This document shows positions 8,961 through 19,944 of a DNA stretch of 64,000 nucleotides, in pieces. The notes under the pieces were generated by a model, which did no database searches, was not told where the DNA came from, and was given only the letters and a program-made list of their open reading frames with translations. How positions within the stretch are numbered: the stretch's first letter is position 1; every line of letters begins with the position of its first letter. The position numbers were made by a program, and so were the translations under genes. The stretch covers positions 310,001 to 374,000 of the forward strand of contig NW_026570258.1 of NCBI RefSeq assembly GCF_019649055.1, read 5' to 3'. The DNA comes from Paramacrobiotus metropolitanus. Lineage: Eukaryota > Tardigrada > Eutardigrada > Parachela > Macrobiotidae.

Positions 8961-11877
8961 GTGCAGAACGGCAATAGGGCAATCTGTGTTGTGATATCAA
9001 CAAGCAATCCGTATCCCGTCAATCATAAGAAGAGCGGTTCGGCTTACCTGGATGTCATCGATCAAGATTTGGGCGGCTCAAACGATAGCTATACCCTCGA
9101 GCAGAGTACCATCAGCGCGGGCGGTAACACCTACGACGACATTCCCTCTTGTCAAATACAGCGACCTTTGCCAGCCATTCCACCGACCCTCCCGCCCCGA
9201 TTGGAGTGCGCGTCCGTCTCCGATGCGGGAACGCCGAGTTCCTCTAGCCGATCGGCTAAACGAGTGGCCGTGGACCCGGGGAAAACGTTCCCCCTGTGCA
9301 CACTACGTCGCAAATGGATGTGCTGGGGTTGTGTTCTTTGCTGTGGCATAATCGTCATTGTATCGGCCGTGGTCGTAGCACTTCTATTAAACAGCGCAGA
9401 CGCTGTAAACCAAAGCGCAGATTTCGTCCCAGTGGATCTCCGTATCACCTGCACGCCCGACAAACGGGGCCGGGAAGTCCGGGGGTTTAGTGCCGAAGAA
9501 TGTAGGAGTCGCGGTTGCGACTATAAGAACGATGATCTTCCATCAGACGGTGATAACTTGGGACCGCCATCATGCTACATGGCGCCGGGAAGAACTGGTT
9601 ATCGGGTGAAAAATTTGGACGGGTACCAGTCTGGTAACTGGTCCAGTGTGCTCGTTCTGGAGGCTATCCATACTCCAATCATTTTTGACTCCAGGCGTAC
9701 TTCAGCCGAGGCTAACCGAGTTTTTAGAGTGCCGGCTTTTCGGTCAGAGTATCTGTCCGAGAGTACAGTACGCTTTCAGGTAAATCATTTTATCTTGTAC
9801 TATGTCTATGGCCTACGGGTAATGGATGAAAATGCTAAATAGTCTCCATGAAAATGCATATGAAAACGAAACTGGTACTGGCTCACCGATATTTCGTCCA
9901 CTAATACTTCGTCGACCATCAAAAGATCGACCGTCACGAAGGTCACGGCTAAGAAACTAAGAAACTAAGACAGTTTAGAGAAGCGGTCGGTCGACGTCGG
10001 TCGATATCGCGTCTGTTCGACGAAGTGTCGGCCTAATTCGACGTTCGACGAAGTTTTCGTCGGCGAAATTGCGAAGCAATCATATGAAAATGAAATGTCT
10101 TCCTAACGGTTCATTCAAGATATACATGTGATCGTACGAGTTGTATAGTTTTTCGATTCTGGCGATCCTGACCGTTACGAGGTGCCGGTGGAACTGAATG
10201 ATGTGCGGAGACCTTTCCTTACCAAGGATTTGCAGTACAGAATTAACATTACCACCAGCGCGATCCGTACACATTTACAATATACCGTACTACAACGGAA
10301 TCACCGTCCACTTTGTATGTCACAGAAGCTTTTCGATACCTTTGGAATAAATTTTTTTGAAAGCGTCCTAACTGCATTGTCTCCTAGAGTGGATACGTGC
10401 ATTGGCGGACTACTCTTGCAAGATCAGTTTCTTCAGTTCGCCACAAAACTACCCTCCGCGAATCTCTTTGGATTGGGTACGATTTTAACAGGTCACATTG
10501 ATTAGAGCAAACGATTCTATCTGAAAAACTCTTTACAAAAACATTTCATCAGGGGAAAATCGCGTGGATGACCCTATACGAAAAATGGATTGGTCGACGT
10601 GGGGAATGTTTAATCGCGATGTTGACATGTTTCTGGCGGTGAATCGCGATGCTACACCAAAGAACCTCCATGGATCTCAACCGTTTTACATGGTGATCGA
10701 AGATGACGGAAATGCGCACGGTGTCTTTTTACGGAACAGCAATGCACTGGGTGGGGTAGCAAAGAAGAGTCGTGTAAGTAGAAGAACATTTTTAATTTGC
10801 ATGAACTGTATGGCTCTCCACAGATTACACACTGCTTCCGGGTAAAGCGATCATTTGGCGAACGGTCGGCGGTATTTTGGATTTCTACGTGTTCACTGGT
10901 CCGACGCCGGAAAACGTTGTACAGCAGTTTACCAAAGTAACTAAAGTTATCTTGTCTGCAAAATATTTAATTAAAGAATTAAAGGATGTTTACAGCTTAC
11001 AGGAAGAACCTTCATGCCGCCTTATTGGTCCCTGGGACTGCAGATTGGCCGAGCCGGAATGACCTCGGTGGCAGAAGTCGAGAATCTCATTCAGAAAAAT
11101 TTGGAAGAGAACATAACTTTTGACTCAGTTTTCGTGGACATGGATTGTGCGATAATTATAATCGTGAAGCATTATGATATGTCGGAAGATTTGAGAGGTC
11201 TTCTTAAAATGTTGTTTATTACTATCTTTAGACATGGATGAACGACAGCCGTTCACACTGAGCAACAACTATAAGAACTTCCACCACTTCGCCACAGATC
11301 TGAACACTACATCTACCATACGTTTTGGCGGAACACTGGTACCGTGATTATAGTGTTAGCCGCTAAGGCTGTATTTTAACAGAAGAGTGGAGCAAATTCC
11401 GTGGCATTAAAATTAGAAATTTGGGCATTTCGATAGCGATTTTTCTAGTTTCCTTCGGTGAATGTTGATGCTAATGCGTCGCATAATGAAGCCTACTTGA
11501 GAGCCTATCAGAAAGCTGTCCTAATCAACTGGTCCGACAGTCCTCATGGACAACCATGGGCCAGGTTAAAAAATCCCGGACAGAACGGAGCTATGTTGGG
11601 AAAGGTAGTGTTTTAGCTTAAGACTTTATTAAGCCATCGTGATAAACCAGTGAATGGCAAATAATAGGTTTGGGCCAACGGACGTTCGGCATATATTGAC
11701 TTCCTCAATCCCGCTGCCACGGACTGGATGCGGGAAATGCTGTTGTCACAAAGTCATCAGCAAACGGCATTCACAGCTTTGTGGCTGGATTTAGCAGCGC
11801 CGTCCTCTTTCGCTACGAATCAGCGGCCACAGGACGCCTGGTCTATTCGAGGCAGAATACCCATGGATGCCGAGCAG
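8961..11877 (+). pseudogene. GH31 alpha-glucosidase-like gene, 5' half (exons 1-8), broken
   Basis: Homologous to sucrase-isomaltase/maltase-glucoamylase enzymes, which hydrolyse terminal alpha-glucosidic bonds outside the cell. Exon 1 (open from 8961, start not found, donor 9780) encodes a cytoplasmic tail, a membrane anchor (CCGIIVIVSAVVVALLL) and a P-type trefoil domain with ECRSRGCDY. Further exons: 10149-10314, 10388-10476, 10553-10771, 10824-10936, 11002-11146, 11232-11370, 11449-11604 and 11668 to about 11877. GH31 blocks are clear: [43 protein letters not shown]. Breaks: a frame shift near 10255; phases that do not match across the 10936/11002 intron; a frame shift near 11315. The nucleophile motif WIDMNEPS reads WLDLAAPS, keeping Asp but losing Asn and Glu. 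It continues at 16693. It may be a pseudogene, a pseudoenzyme, or partly an assembly artefact. Confidence 0.85.
9885..10075. repeat. Small foldback in GH31 intron 1 with CTAAGAAA core
   Basis: Within the intron 9780-10148, ACTTCGTCGA and ATCGACCG on the left are complementary to CGGTCGAT and TCGACGAAGT on the right. The centre is three copies of CTAAGAAA at about 9949-9970. The structure parallels the larger foldbacks at 6946 and 55199. Confidence 0.6.
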
Positions 11878-12062
11878 GTAGCGGTGCCAGGATTTGGAAG
11901 CTTGGACAGCTTGCAGACTGCCCAATAAATTTAGAACTTTTCTCTCTGCAGCCTTTAGCCTACATTCAGCCCATTCCACAGTATACACAGTCGAACATCT
12001 TGACTAAGTATATGACATGTAAATTACGGTGACCTTTAAAGTTTTGACAACACTTGCAAGGC

Positions 12063-13214
12063 ATGATGCCTGATTCTGAAGATAGTGGAGGTTTTGTTCA
12101 AGAGGATTTGTCTGATTTGTCGTTTGTTGATTTGGCAAAGAAACTATCCAGCATTCTGCAGGAAGTGTATGCAAATTTACCACCCAAGAATCACAAACTC
12201 CGCCCGATCCTCACTAAGAACAAAGATGTCCTGATGCAAATCCCATCTTTACTGAAAGATCACCACATCCGATTATATGAAAATGCCCTAAAGACGGAAA
12301 CCGAACTGATCCATGAAAAGGAGCGCACAAGACAACTTACTAATGCCCGTGTTGAAGATTCCAGCACCCTTACCGATGACCATCACGACAAGCCGCGAAT
12401 AACTTATGCCGCCATCACGAAAGAATCTGTGCCGGCAGTCATCCTCCAGCCGAAGAAGACAGAGCCACTGCCTCCTCCCAGATCCCGCACAACAACAAGT
12501 GAGCTCACCAAACTATCCAATGCTCTCTACACTGCTCTCCCTGCTGGTGCCGCTGATCTGAACGTGACCGACATCCGTCCCATTGGTGGTAAGCGTGTTC
12601 TACTTCGTTTTAAGAATGCCGACAGTGCCGCAAATGGTAAGTCAATTTTGGAAAGCCATTCAGTAGCTTTGGGTTATGATGTGGTCAGTACTAAACCCAA
12701 AACGTCAAGAGTTATTGTTCGCCGAGTCCCAAAAACACTGTCTAATGACGATTTCTTGAAAGAATTACGCGTTAAGGTAAACATCCCACCCAATTCAGTG
12801 CTTAAAATTGTAACCCGGTTGACCAGTCAAAGAGAGGAAGTATCCACGTGTGCAATTGTTTTCGAGGTCAGCCAGGATGTTCGCAATATCCTGATTGACC
12901 AACGGTTCTTAATGATTCAGTGGTCCCGATGTCCTATAGAGGACCATGTTTACGTACCACAATGTACTACATGTTGTGCCTACGGTCACACTTCGACAAA
13001 GTGTGAAAAATCCCCTCGCTGTGCGTTTTGTGCTAAATCCCATCACACTAACGACTGCACGGAGAATGATGATTTTCGATTCATTTGCGCAAATTGTAGT
13101 GATAGCGGTGTTTATTCTCCGACAAACTACCATACGGCGTATGACCACTTTTATTGCTCTGTCTTCAAAAATTCGCGATACTTTTACAACCGAAATTTCC
13201 CAAAAAACCGGTAA
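12063..13214 (+). CDS. LINE ORF1, RNA-binding protein with zinc knuckles
   Basis: ATG at 12063 opens 383 codons, still intact. The middle has an RRM-like region (SRVIVRRVPKTLSNDDFLKE). It is followed by CCHC-type knuckles: CCAYGHTSTKC, CAFCAKSHHTNDC and a third cysteine cluster (CANCSDSG to YC). In this group ORF1 protein coats the element RNA. ORF2 begins about 50 bp downstream (ATG 13268). The intact ORF1 against a broken ORF2 may be chance or indicate a fairly recent insertion. Confidence 0.8.
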   Translation: MMPDSEDSGGFVQEDLSDLSFVDLAKKLSSILQEVYANLPPKNHKLRPILTKNKDVLMQIPSLLKDHHIRLYENALKTETELIHEKERTRQLTNARVEDSSTLTDDHHDKPRITYAAITKESVPAVILQPKKTEPLPPPRSRTTTSELTKLSNALYTALPAGAADLNVTDIRPIGGKRVLLRFKNADSAANGKSILESHSVALGYDVVSTKPKTSRVIVRRVPKTLSNDDFLKELRVKVNIPPNSVLKIVTRLTSQREEVSTCAIVFEVSQDVRNILIDQRFLMIQWSRCPIEDHVYVPQCTTCCAYGHTSTKCEKSPRCAFCAKSHHTNDCTENDDFRFICANCSDSGVYSPTNYHTAYDHFYCSVFKNSRYFYNRNFPKNR

Positions 13215-13267
13215 ACGCTAACGAAATTTTAATTAACAACCAGGCTGTGCCAAAAAATTGTTCGACA

Positions 13268-16162
13268 ATGCTTAACGATGAAAATTTGTCCAGTAACGAT
13301 ATTGGCTACCCGACCGTAAATAGTCGACAACCGAAACATCCTGTTCTTCTTGAGAACATCCGCATACGATGTTGTAATGTCAGAAGCGTCAAGAACAAAC
13401 GTGAAGAAGTGAAATTGTTTTGCTCGGACAGTGATGTGACCGTTCTTACTGAAACATATGATAGACCATTTATGACATGTTCTGATTTTGCTGACCTGGA
13501 TAACTACAATGTCTTTCGAAATGCTAGAGCTGATGGTCGTGGTGATTGTTATCTCTTTGTGCTTGAGTCTCGATTGATCGTATTTTTATTGCTTTCTATG
13601 CGCCCCTGATAAAAGTATTCATCTTGTGCCTGCCCTGATTAAACACCTGCGTTCTAATTTCTCTCTTGGTCTGTTAGCAAAATGCATAATCATGGGTGAT
13701 TTCAATCGGCCTGACATAAATTGGTCTAATAAAACCGCAAGAAAACCAGCCAGTCGTGAGCTGCTGTCCGCTATCAAAGAATTCGAGATGATACAGCTAA
13801 TCAACTTTCCAACCAGGAAGATCAATTGTCTTGACTTGTGTCTCATCAGTGCCAACTCGCTTTTTTCACCAGCAGTTCCCATCAGCCCGCCCTCCTCTAC
13901 CAACGATCATATCGGTTTTGAATTTTCTCTGAAACTAAAGAAATATCGCAGAAAATTTCGTACTGTTAAGCGATGGAAAATCGAAAGCAATAATGTTGGT
14001 CAGTTCATCGACGCGTTAAATGTTGTCAACTGGGAAAGTTTATTTTGCAATTTAAACGTTAATGAAAGAGCAGATAAATTTGAAAATGTTTTTCTCGAAA
14101 CAGCAAAAGCATATTTTGAATTTAGTGACGTGAAACTTCGGAATGGTGCAGTGAAATATCCTAGAAATATTAAAAAAGTAATAAATTCAAGAGATCGTGC
14201 TTTTCGTAAATACCGACAGATAAATCTACCGAATTTGAAAACTAAATGGAAAAAGTTGTCAAAAAAATTAAGTGTGCTGCTAAGAAAATTTGAAAAACAC
14301 AGACTTTCTGATATTTCCACTGCACACAGAAACAATCCATCCAAATTTTAGCGGTATATGAAATCGATGAAAGACCGCATCGGTATGCCACCTCTCAAAA
14401 GGCCGGATGGCACGACGGCCGCTACAGATAACGAAAAAGCCAATCTACTGAACGCCCTGTACCGCGAGTCTCAGTCGACCTGCAACGCGCACTGTACTGG
14501 CTCTGATTTAAATTTAATTTGCGGCAACGAAGAAAGGTGGGAAATCTCGGAGCTTTTGATTTTTGAACAACTTGCGAAAATTTCTGTAACAACTTCAAGT
14601 GGCAAGTACGAAATCACTAACAAACTTCTGAAAATTGCTGCTCCAGGCATTCTTGCTCCGCTCAGATTAATTTTTAATGCCGCTATCAATGAAGGTGTGT
14701 TTCCGGTGAAGTGGAAGCATTCGTTTATAACACCAGTACCGAAAATCTCTGCAGATCACAGATTGCCGGGTAGCTATCGACCAGTTTCAATGTTGAATCC
14801 AGTTTCAAAATTTTTGAATGATGTCTTGATCAATTAATTCGTGAACATTTGAACAAAAATTCAATACTTCTGGATCACCAGTTTGCTTACCGGCATAAAA
14901 GGTCTACTGAGCTACAGCTATTTCTTTTTGTCAAGTCTTTGAACGATTTCAACGCAAGTGGCATTGCTGTAGATGCAGTATTCTTGGACTGCTCAAAAGC
15001 TTTTGATAAGCTTTCCCACGAATCCATAATAAACGCGCTGATCGAAATGAATCTTCCCAGTCACATCGTACATTTGGTCTCTGATTACTTGAAAGATCAA
15101 ACACAATGTGTGACAGTTGGACATGACTTTGCTCATTCGTTACCCGTTAGCAGTGGTGTACCGCAGGGTTCAGTTTTAGGGCCACTACTGTTCATTTGTG
15201 TCTTAAATTTCATTCTCCGCGCATTAAAAAACGGTAGCGCCGCTCTCGTTTTTGCAGATGACGTAGTTATTTTTCGCCCCATTACTGAAACAGGTGACAG
15301 TCAGCTGTTGCAGGAAGATCTTACTTCTCTCAACGAATGGCTTGCTAGCAAAAAGCTCAGTCTAAACGCTGCTAAGTCTGCCCACGTTCACTTCTCAAAA
15401 CAGAAATCCTCGGTCTGCCCATATTATTATAGTATCGATAATGTTACGATTCCGAATTGTGATCATGTCAAACACTTGGGCATATTCGTTGACCGAAAAC
15501 TAAATTTTAAATTAAATAGTGAAAATGTAGCAAAAAAATGCAACCGAAAAACTAGCTACATTAATCACATTTTCCGTTATACTGATTGCGGTGCTCGCAT
15601 ACGACTTTTTGAGTCTCTTGTCCTCTCGGTCATCGATTACTGTTGCTCCATCACGCACCCGTTACTCAAAAAGTCCGCTGATCTCTTAGAACGTTGCCAG
15701 AGAAGATTCACTAAATCCTTGCGACTCGGCAACAATGTTCTAAAATATGGTGCACGGCTAAAAGAGCTTAAATGGGATGATTTAATTACTCGCCGTTTAA
15801 AAAAAGCGCTGTTGTTTTTGTATAAATTGGTCTTTCGGGTGATTCCTATGGGTGATCAAATCGTAACTCCTCTTACGTTTTCGGTCTCTGCGTTTGAGTC
15901 TGTTGCAGGAAACACAAGATCATGCGAGCGTCTATTGAAACATCCATGTCCTATAAAACCTGCCGCGACGACCTTTTGTGGGATAACAGTGACTACTGAC
16001 CACCTGTCCTATATAAACACCCTCGCCTCCATCTGGAACGAGCTTCCTTTGCAGCCAATAGCCTATGTCACATTAAAAGCCTTTTCGGAAGCCCTGGAAA
16101 CCGTGAAGTTGAATGTGCTGCCGTCGGTTGAAATCTTAAAAGCCAGTTTTTACTCTAAATAA
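13268..16162 (+). pseudogene. LINE ORF2, endonuclease and reverse transcriptase, broken
   Basis: The endonuclease start is visible (CCNVRSVKNKREEVK, LTETYD), followed by a frame break near 13560-13620. Then come MGDFNRPDINWSN and the TNDHIGFEF region of the endonuclease. The frame stops at TAG 14349-14351. The reverse transcriptase resumes (SYRPVSMLNPVSK), stops again near 14837, and continues from 14849 with DCSKAFDKLSHE, SGVPQGSVLGPLLF and the catalytic FADDVVIF. The C-terminal region ends at 16162. Motifs place it in the CR1/Jockey group; no RNase H is seen. Confidence 0.85.
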
Positions 16163-16692
16163 ATGCTTAACTGCGCTTTTTTCTTTGCTATCTTTGTAGG
16201 TAATGGGTACTTTTTTGAGTGTGTACTGTTACGAATAAACGGCTGCGACTAGTTGAAATAGTACAGTACAGAAAGGCGATTACGTGCGTAAGTGTCCTTG
16301 CTTTCCTTTTTCCCACGATTTCTTTTGGAAATACTTTTTGAAAATTTCAATTAATTTTAGCTGTACGTGGGTTTTGGTTTTATGCATCGACCCCAGCGCG
16401 ATCGTCTCCCTCCCTTTTTTCCACAGTAATATAGCGTCAACTTATCGCAACCGAAAAAAAAATAATGTTTATTTCCATCTCTATGTCTCTGAATGTTACT
16501 GCATCTGATCAGTAGTATCCGTTTGGTTGATGTTTTTGTGTTTTGCTGAAGAATGCTTTGTGTTTTGTTTTGCGATCTTCATTGTTGTACTCCAATGTCG
16601 TTTCACGACTGTTTGTCTGTAGCCTAGAGGGGGCTAATGCTCCGTGCAAAGGACAATAAACTTCCATTATTATATTATTGAAGGCATTTGAA

Positions 16693-19335
16693 TTATACCC
16701 TCCGATGCGATCCAGACAGTCTATTTGAGCGTCCGCCTTACGAAACCGGTAAACAAAATCTAGAGAAGTAGCAAAGAAACTGGGAATTCAAATACCTCTT
16801 TGAGGACCTTTTGCCTTTGCTGCATACTTGCAACTTTGGTCTTCCGTAATAGCTTAATGGATAGTGGTTACTGTTTAGCTGCTATTCGCGACTGGCGAGG
16901 ACGGCAGTCAACAGTCAACGAGTATCCACAGCAGTTGTCCAGCCAGACGCTGTGCATGGATGCCGAACACCGGGCAGGAAGAAACGTCAAGGCAATCAAG
17001 CATTACGATGTCCATAACATTTATGCAGTACTGGCAGCGAAAGCGCTGTACAGGTACCGGAAATTAACCCAACCTCAAGCGGATTACGTAATTCCAGAAA
17101 TATTAGTAAATGAGCAAGTCTACCTTAAGTTTTTCCCTTAAAGAGCAAGCCGACAAATTTCACCGAATCGGACGCTGATCATGGCGAATGCGGCATTTCC
17201 CGGTATACAGCAGTATGCTGGCCGATGGCTGGGTGACACGGCATCCGAAAAGCGAGATTTCCGCTACTCCTTCCAGTGGATGTTAGTACAGAGTTTGTTT
17301 GGAAATAGTGTGGTAAGTCTCCAGTGCTCGAAATGAATGCCAAGAAATTTCACGGATCTGGGAATTACATCGGCCATTTTTGTTTTTGGTACGTTAGGTC
17401 GGGGCCGATATTTGTGGGCATTGGGGTCCAGGAGAACTGGAAGACATTAAACGTAAAACGGGCTATGCCATCGATGGATGATAGCCGGTGCATTCTATCC
17501 TCTGATGCGCGTCCATTCCTCTCGCACCAACGATTATCACGATCCGGCTAGCGTTTTTGCCGGGAAGGCACCGGAATTAATGGAGGAAGTCAGGAGAATC
17601 TTGAACGTCCGCTACCGAGTGCTGCCGTATCTGTACACGCTCTTCCATATTGCACACACGCGTGGCAACTCCGTTATACGGCCGCTTCACCATGTGTTAG
17701 CGTAGAAATACATTAATGCAATTCAAATGTTATGGTTTTTCGTTCTTTTTAGGTACAGTTGGGATGCCGTTAAGCACATTATCAGAAGCACACAAATTCA
17801 GTCCTTTTGGGGTGATGCACTGATGCTTACGCCGGTGATGGATGTGCAGAAAGACGTCGTCATGCCGGCTAGCGTAGAAATTGCGTTTCCTCGGGATATA
17901 TTCTACGACTTCTTTACCGGTGTACGTGCGAGCGCATGAAACCCTCATGTTTCTGCGTTAATGGGTGTGGCCCACGTGTAACGTGTATGGGTGTGGCCCA
18001 CTAGATTGTCAAGTATGATTGGCTCTGTTAGCGTTTCATGTTCATTCATGCGTTCAGCTTGACGCTGCGTGAGCAGCGGTCCGATGCATGCATGCGGCTT
18101 CGCCGCTTCTAGTCTAATAAGTTCTCTGCTTGGGCCTCTTCTCATCTTGGAATAAAGGATCTTTGTTCCCGAGATCTAGGCTCTGGGCAGTTTCACCATT
18201 ATTTTAGGGTCACATTCAGGATCGTTTGTGACAATATTGATAAACGACGCTTATTTTCAGGAAGGTATCAACAGAGAACGTTCGACATCCGCGGAACCAG
18301 AGACGTACAGGCTGACAGATGTATCCATTGGTCTGCACGGACGAGCCGGCCGTATTATTGTCACTCAGACTAAGAAAGGTCACGAGAATACTAATGGCAG
18401 GTATGCAATGAGCACTCATTTTCTTTCGTTCACATCAGCAAATAGCGCTGTTTATTTAGTCGAAGAAACATAGTCTTTCCGAAAGTTGATGCGACATCGT
18501 ACGGAGAGTTTTACTGGGATGATGGTGAATCAGCGAGTACGTGCGAATTAGAAATCTGCTGCAATTAATGCCGAGCAGCCACAAAAGCCGCAAAAAATTT
18601 TCTGTAAAAATGCCTTAAAGGTGTTTCTGTATTTTTAGAAAATGCAAACTATTTCACGGCGGCTTTATCGTATACAGGAGAAAGTTCGCGGTCATGTTCA
18701 CTCTTGCCCAATGGTTACACTGTAAGAAAAACTGAAAAATTTATTTATTTTGCGGTGTTTCTATAGCATCTACCAAAATTCGGTCACTCCACCCATGTAC
18801 CTTTTAAGAACAAAACAAAACGTGGTACCACTTGTCTTTGCAGAATACGTTCATTTTTGAGATTACGCACAGTAACTACACCGAGATGAGTCGGTACTTC
18901 ATCGAAAACATTCAGATCTACGGCATGATGGCGCGCGGCACACAGCAGGTGTTCACCGATTTGGACGGCGTTGGTACCGCGAATTTCACCTTTACTAACG
19001 ATGTAAGTTGCTCGAAATGGGCTTTCTCCTAGCCGCACTGTGATGTCACACATGTCTGGTGTATGGTCAATTACAAATTATTTTTCGTGAGTCACTCAGG
19101 ATTAACACTTTCCGTACAGGCTCCGTACTCGAAGGGAAAGATTATGTCAATCCGGGGTCACCTGCCGATGACGAAAAATTTCACGCTGATCTTTAAAAAC
19201 GATCACTGTGTGACGCCGCCGCCGATCGATTTTAGTCGAGCGCCATTGCACGTGGCGTCCGCTGTGTTTTGTGTTAGTCTGGTTTTCTGGCGTTTTCTTA
19301 CGTTAGTTTGGCCTAGGTACTGTTTGTTACAGTAA
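16693..19335 (+). pseudogene. GH31 alpha-glucosidase-like gene, 3' half (exons 9-18)
   Basis: Continuation of the gene at 8961-11877. Exons by phase: about 16693-16748, about 16897-17053, 17144-17312, 17398-17695, 17753-17921, 18261-18400, 18460-18536, 18639-18721, 18844-19002, 19120-19335. GH31 landmarks: PDSLFERPPYET, HYDVHNIYA, MANAAFPGIQQYAGRWLGDT (catalytic-acid block; the usual GHW is GRW), VGADICGHWG, RWMIAGAFYPLMR, LPYLYTLFHIAHTRGNS, SFWGDALMLTPVMD and GEFYWDDGES. One frame break near 17455 separates VGADICG from RWMIAGA. The last five exon joins close in phase. The end is hydrophobic (HVASAVFCVSLVFW), possibly a second anchor. Confidence 0.85.
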
Positions 19336-19944
19336 TGTAGTATGCTATTAATTTTATGGTTAGGTTACATAATTCGCATTACATAAGTCAGATTTGTCTG
19401 AGTTTCTGCATCACGACTTACCTGGCATCTTCATGCAGCCGGTCATGTGTTTTCGCTTGTATCCCCACTGTCCTTCCTGTACGTCTGGTTGTCCGTATCA
19501 ACAATGCTGAATAGCGCGTATCGGTCATGGTACGAATAATCGATCTTACTGTAGTGTTCTGACTTCCGACGGATGTTGACAATTTGTTTCAGATGCAGGC
19601 TGGTCGGTTTACTGCTGTCTCGCTAGTGGTCTTTTACGTACTTTTTAACCCTAATCTACGTCATGGTAATTGTTTATGATTTATGGTAATGTGAATTGTG
19701 AAGCATGATTATAGGTAGTACGAGTACATGGGGTTATATCAATATTTTTAACATGTCTTTTACGTAATGAGTGTACGTATCTGTACGTACTGTGTATATT
19801 TTCGGTTTTCGCTCCATCTAGCGACAGCCCCATTAACGAGTCTCAATCACGCTTTAATTCATTGATAAGTTTATCATTTTCACTTGATAGCACAAACATC
19901 TTTACCAGCACCGGTTGCTGCACTCGGACCAGGCGCCCGGCTAA
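19336..19944. other. Intergenic between convergent genes
   Basis: About 600 bp between the GH31 stop and the minus-strand muscarinic receptor stop. It should contain both 3' untranslated regions. I see no coding exon or clear repeat. Confidence 0.5.

Larger units (their letters stand above)
12000..16690 (+). mobile_element. Decayed LINE (CR1/Jockey group) inserted within the GH31 gene
   Basis: A non-LTR retrotransposon of about 4.6 kb in the same orientation as its host gene. It has ORF1 with zinc knuckles, ORF2 with apurinic-type endonuclease and reverse transcriptase, and a 3' end with AATAAA then a short TTA/ATT-rich tail near 16660-16690. Boundaries are approximate and I could not identify a target-site duplication. 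It separates GH31 exon 8 (ending about 11877) from exon 9 (about 16693), so it probably sits in an intron. ORF2 is broken at three or more places, so the copy cannot move by itself. Confidence 0.85.
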
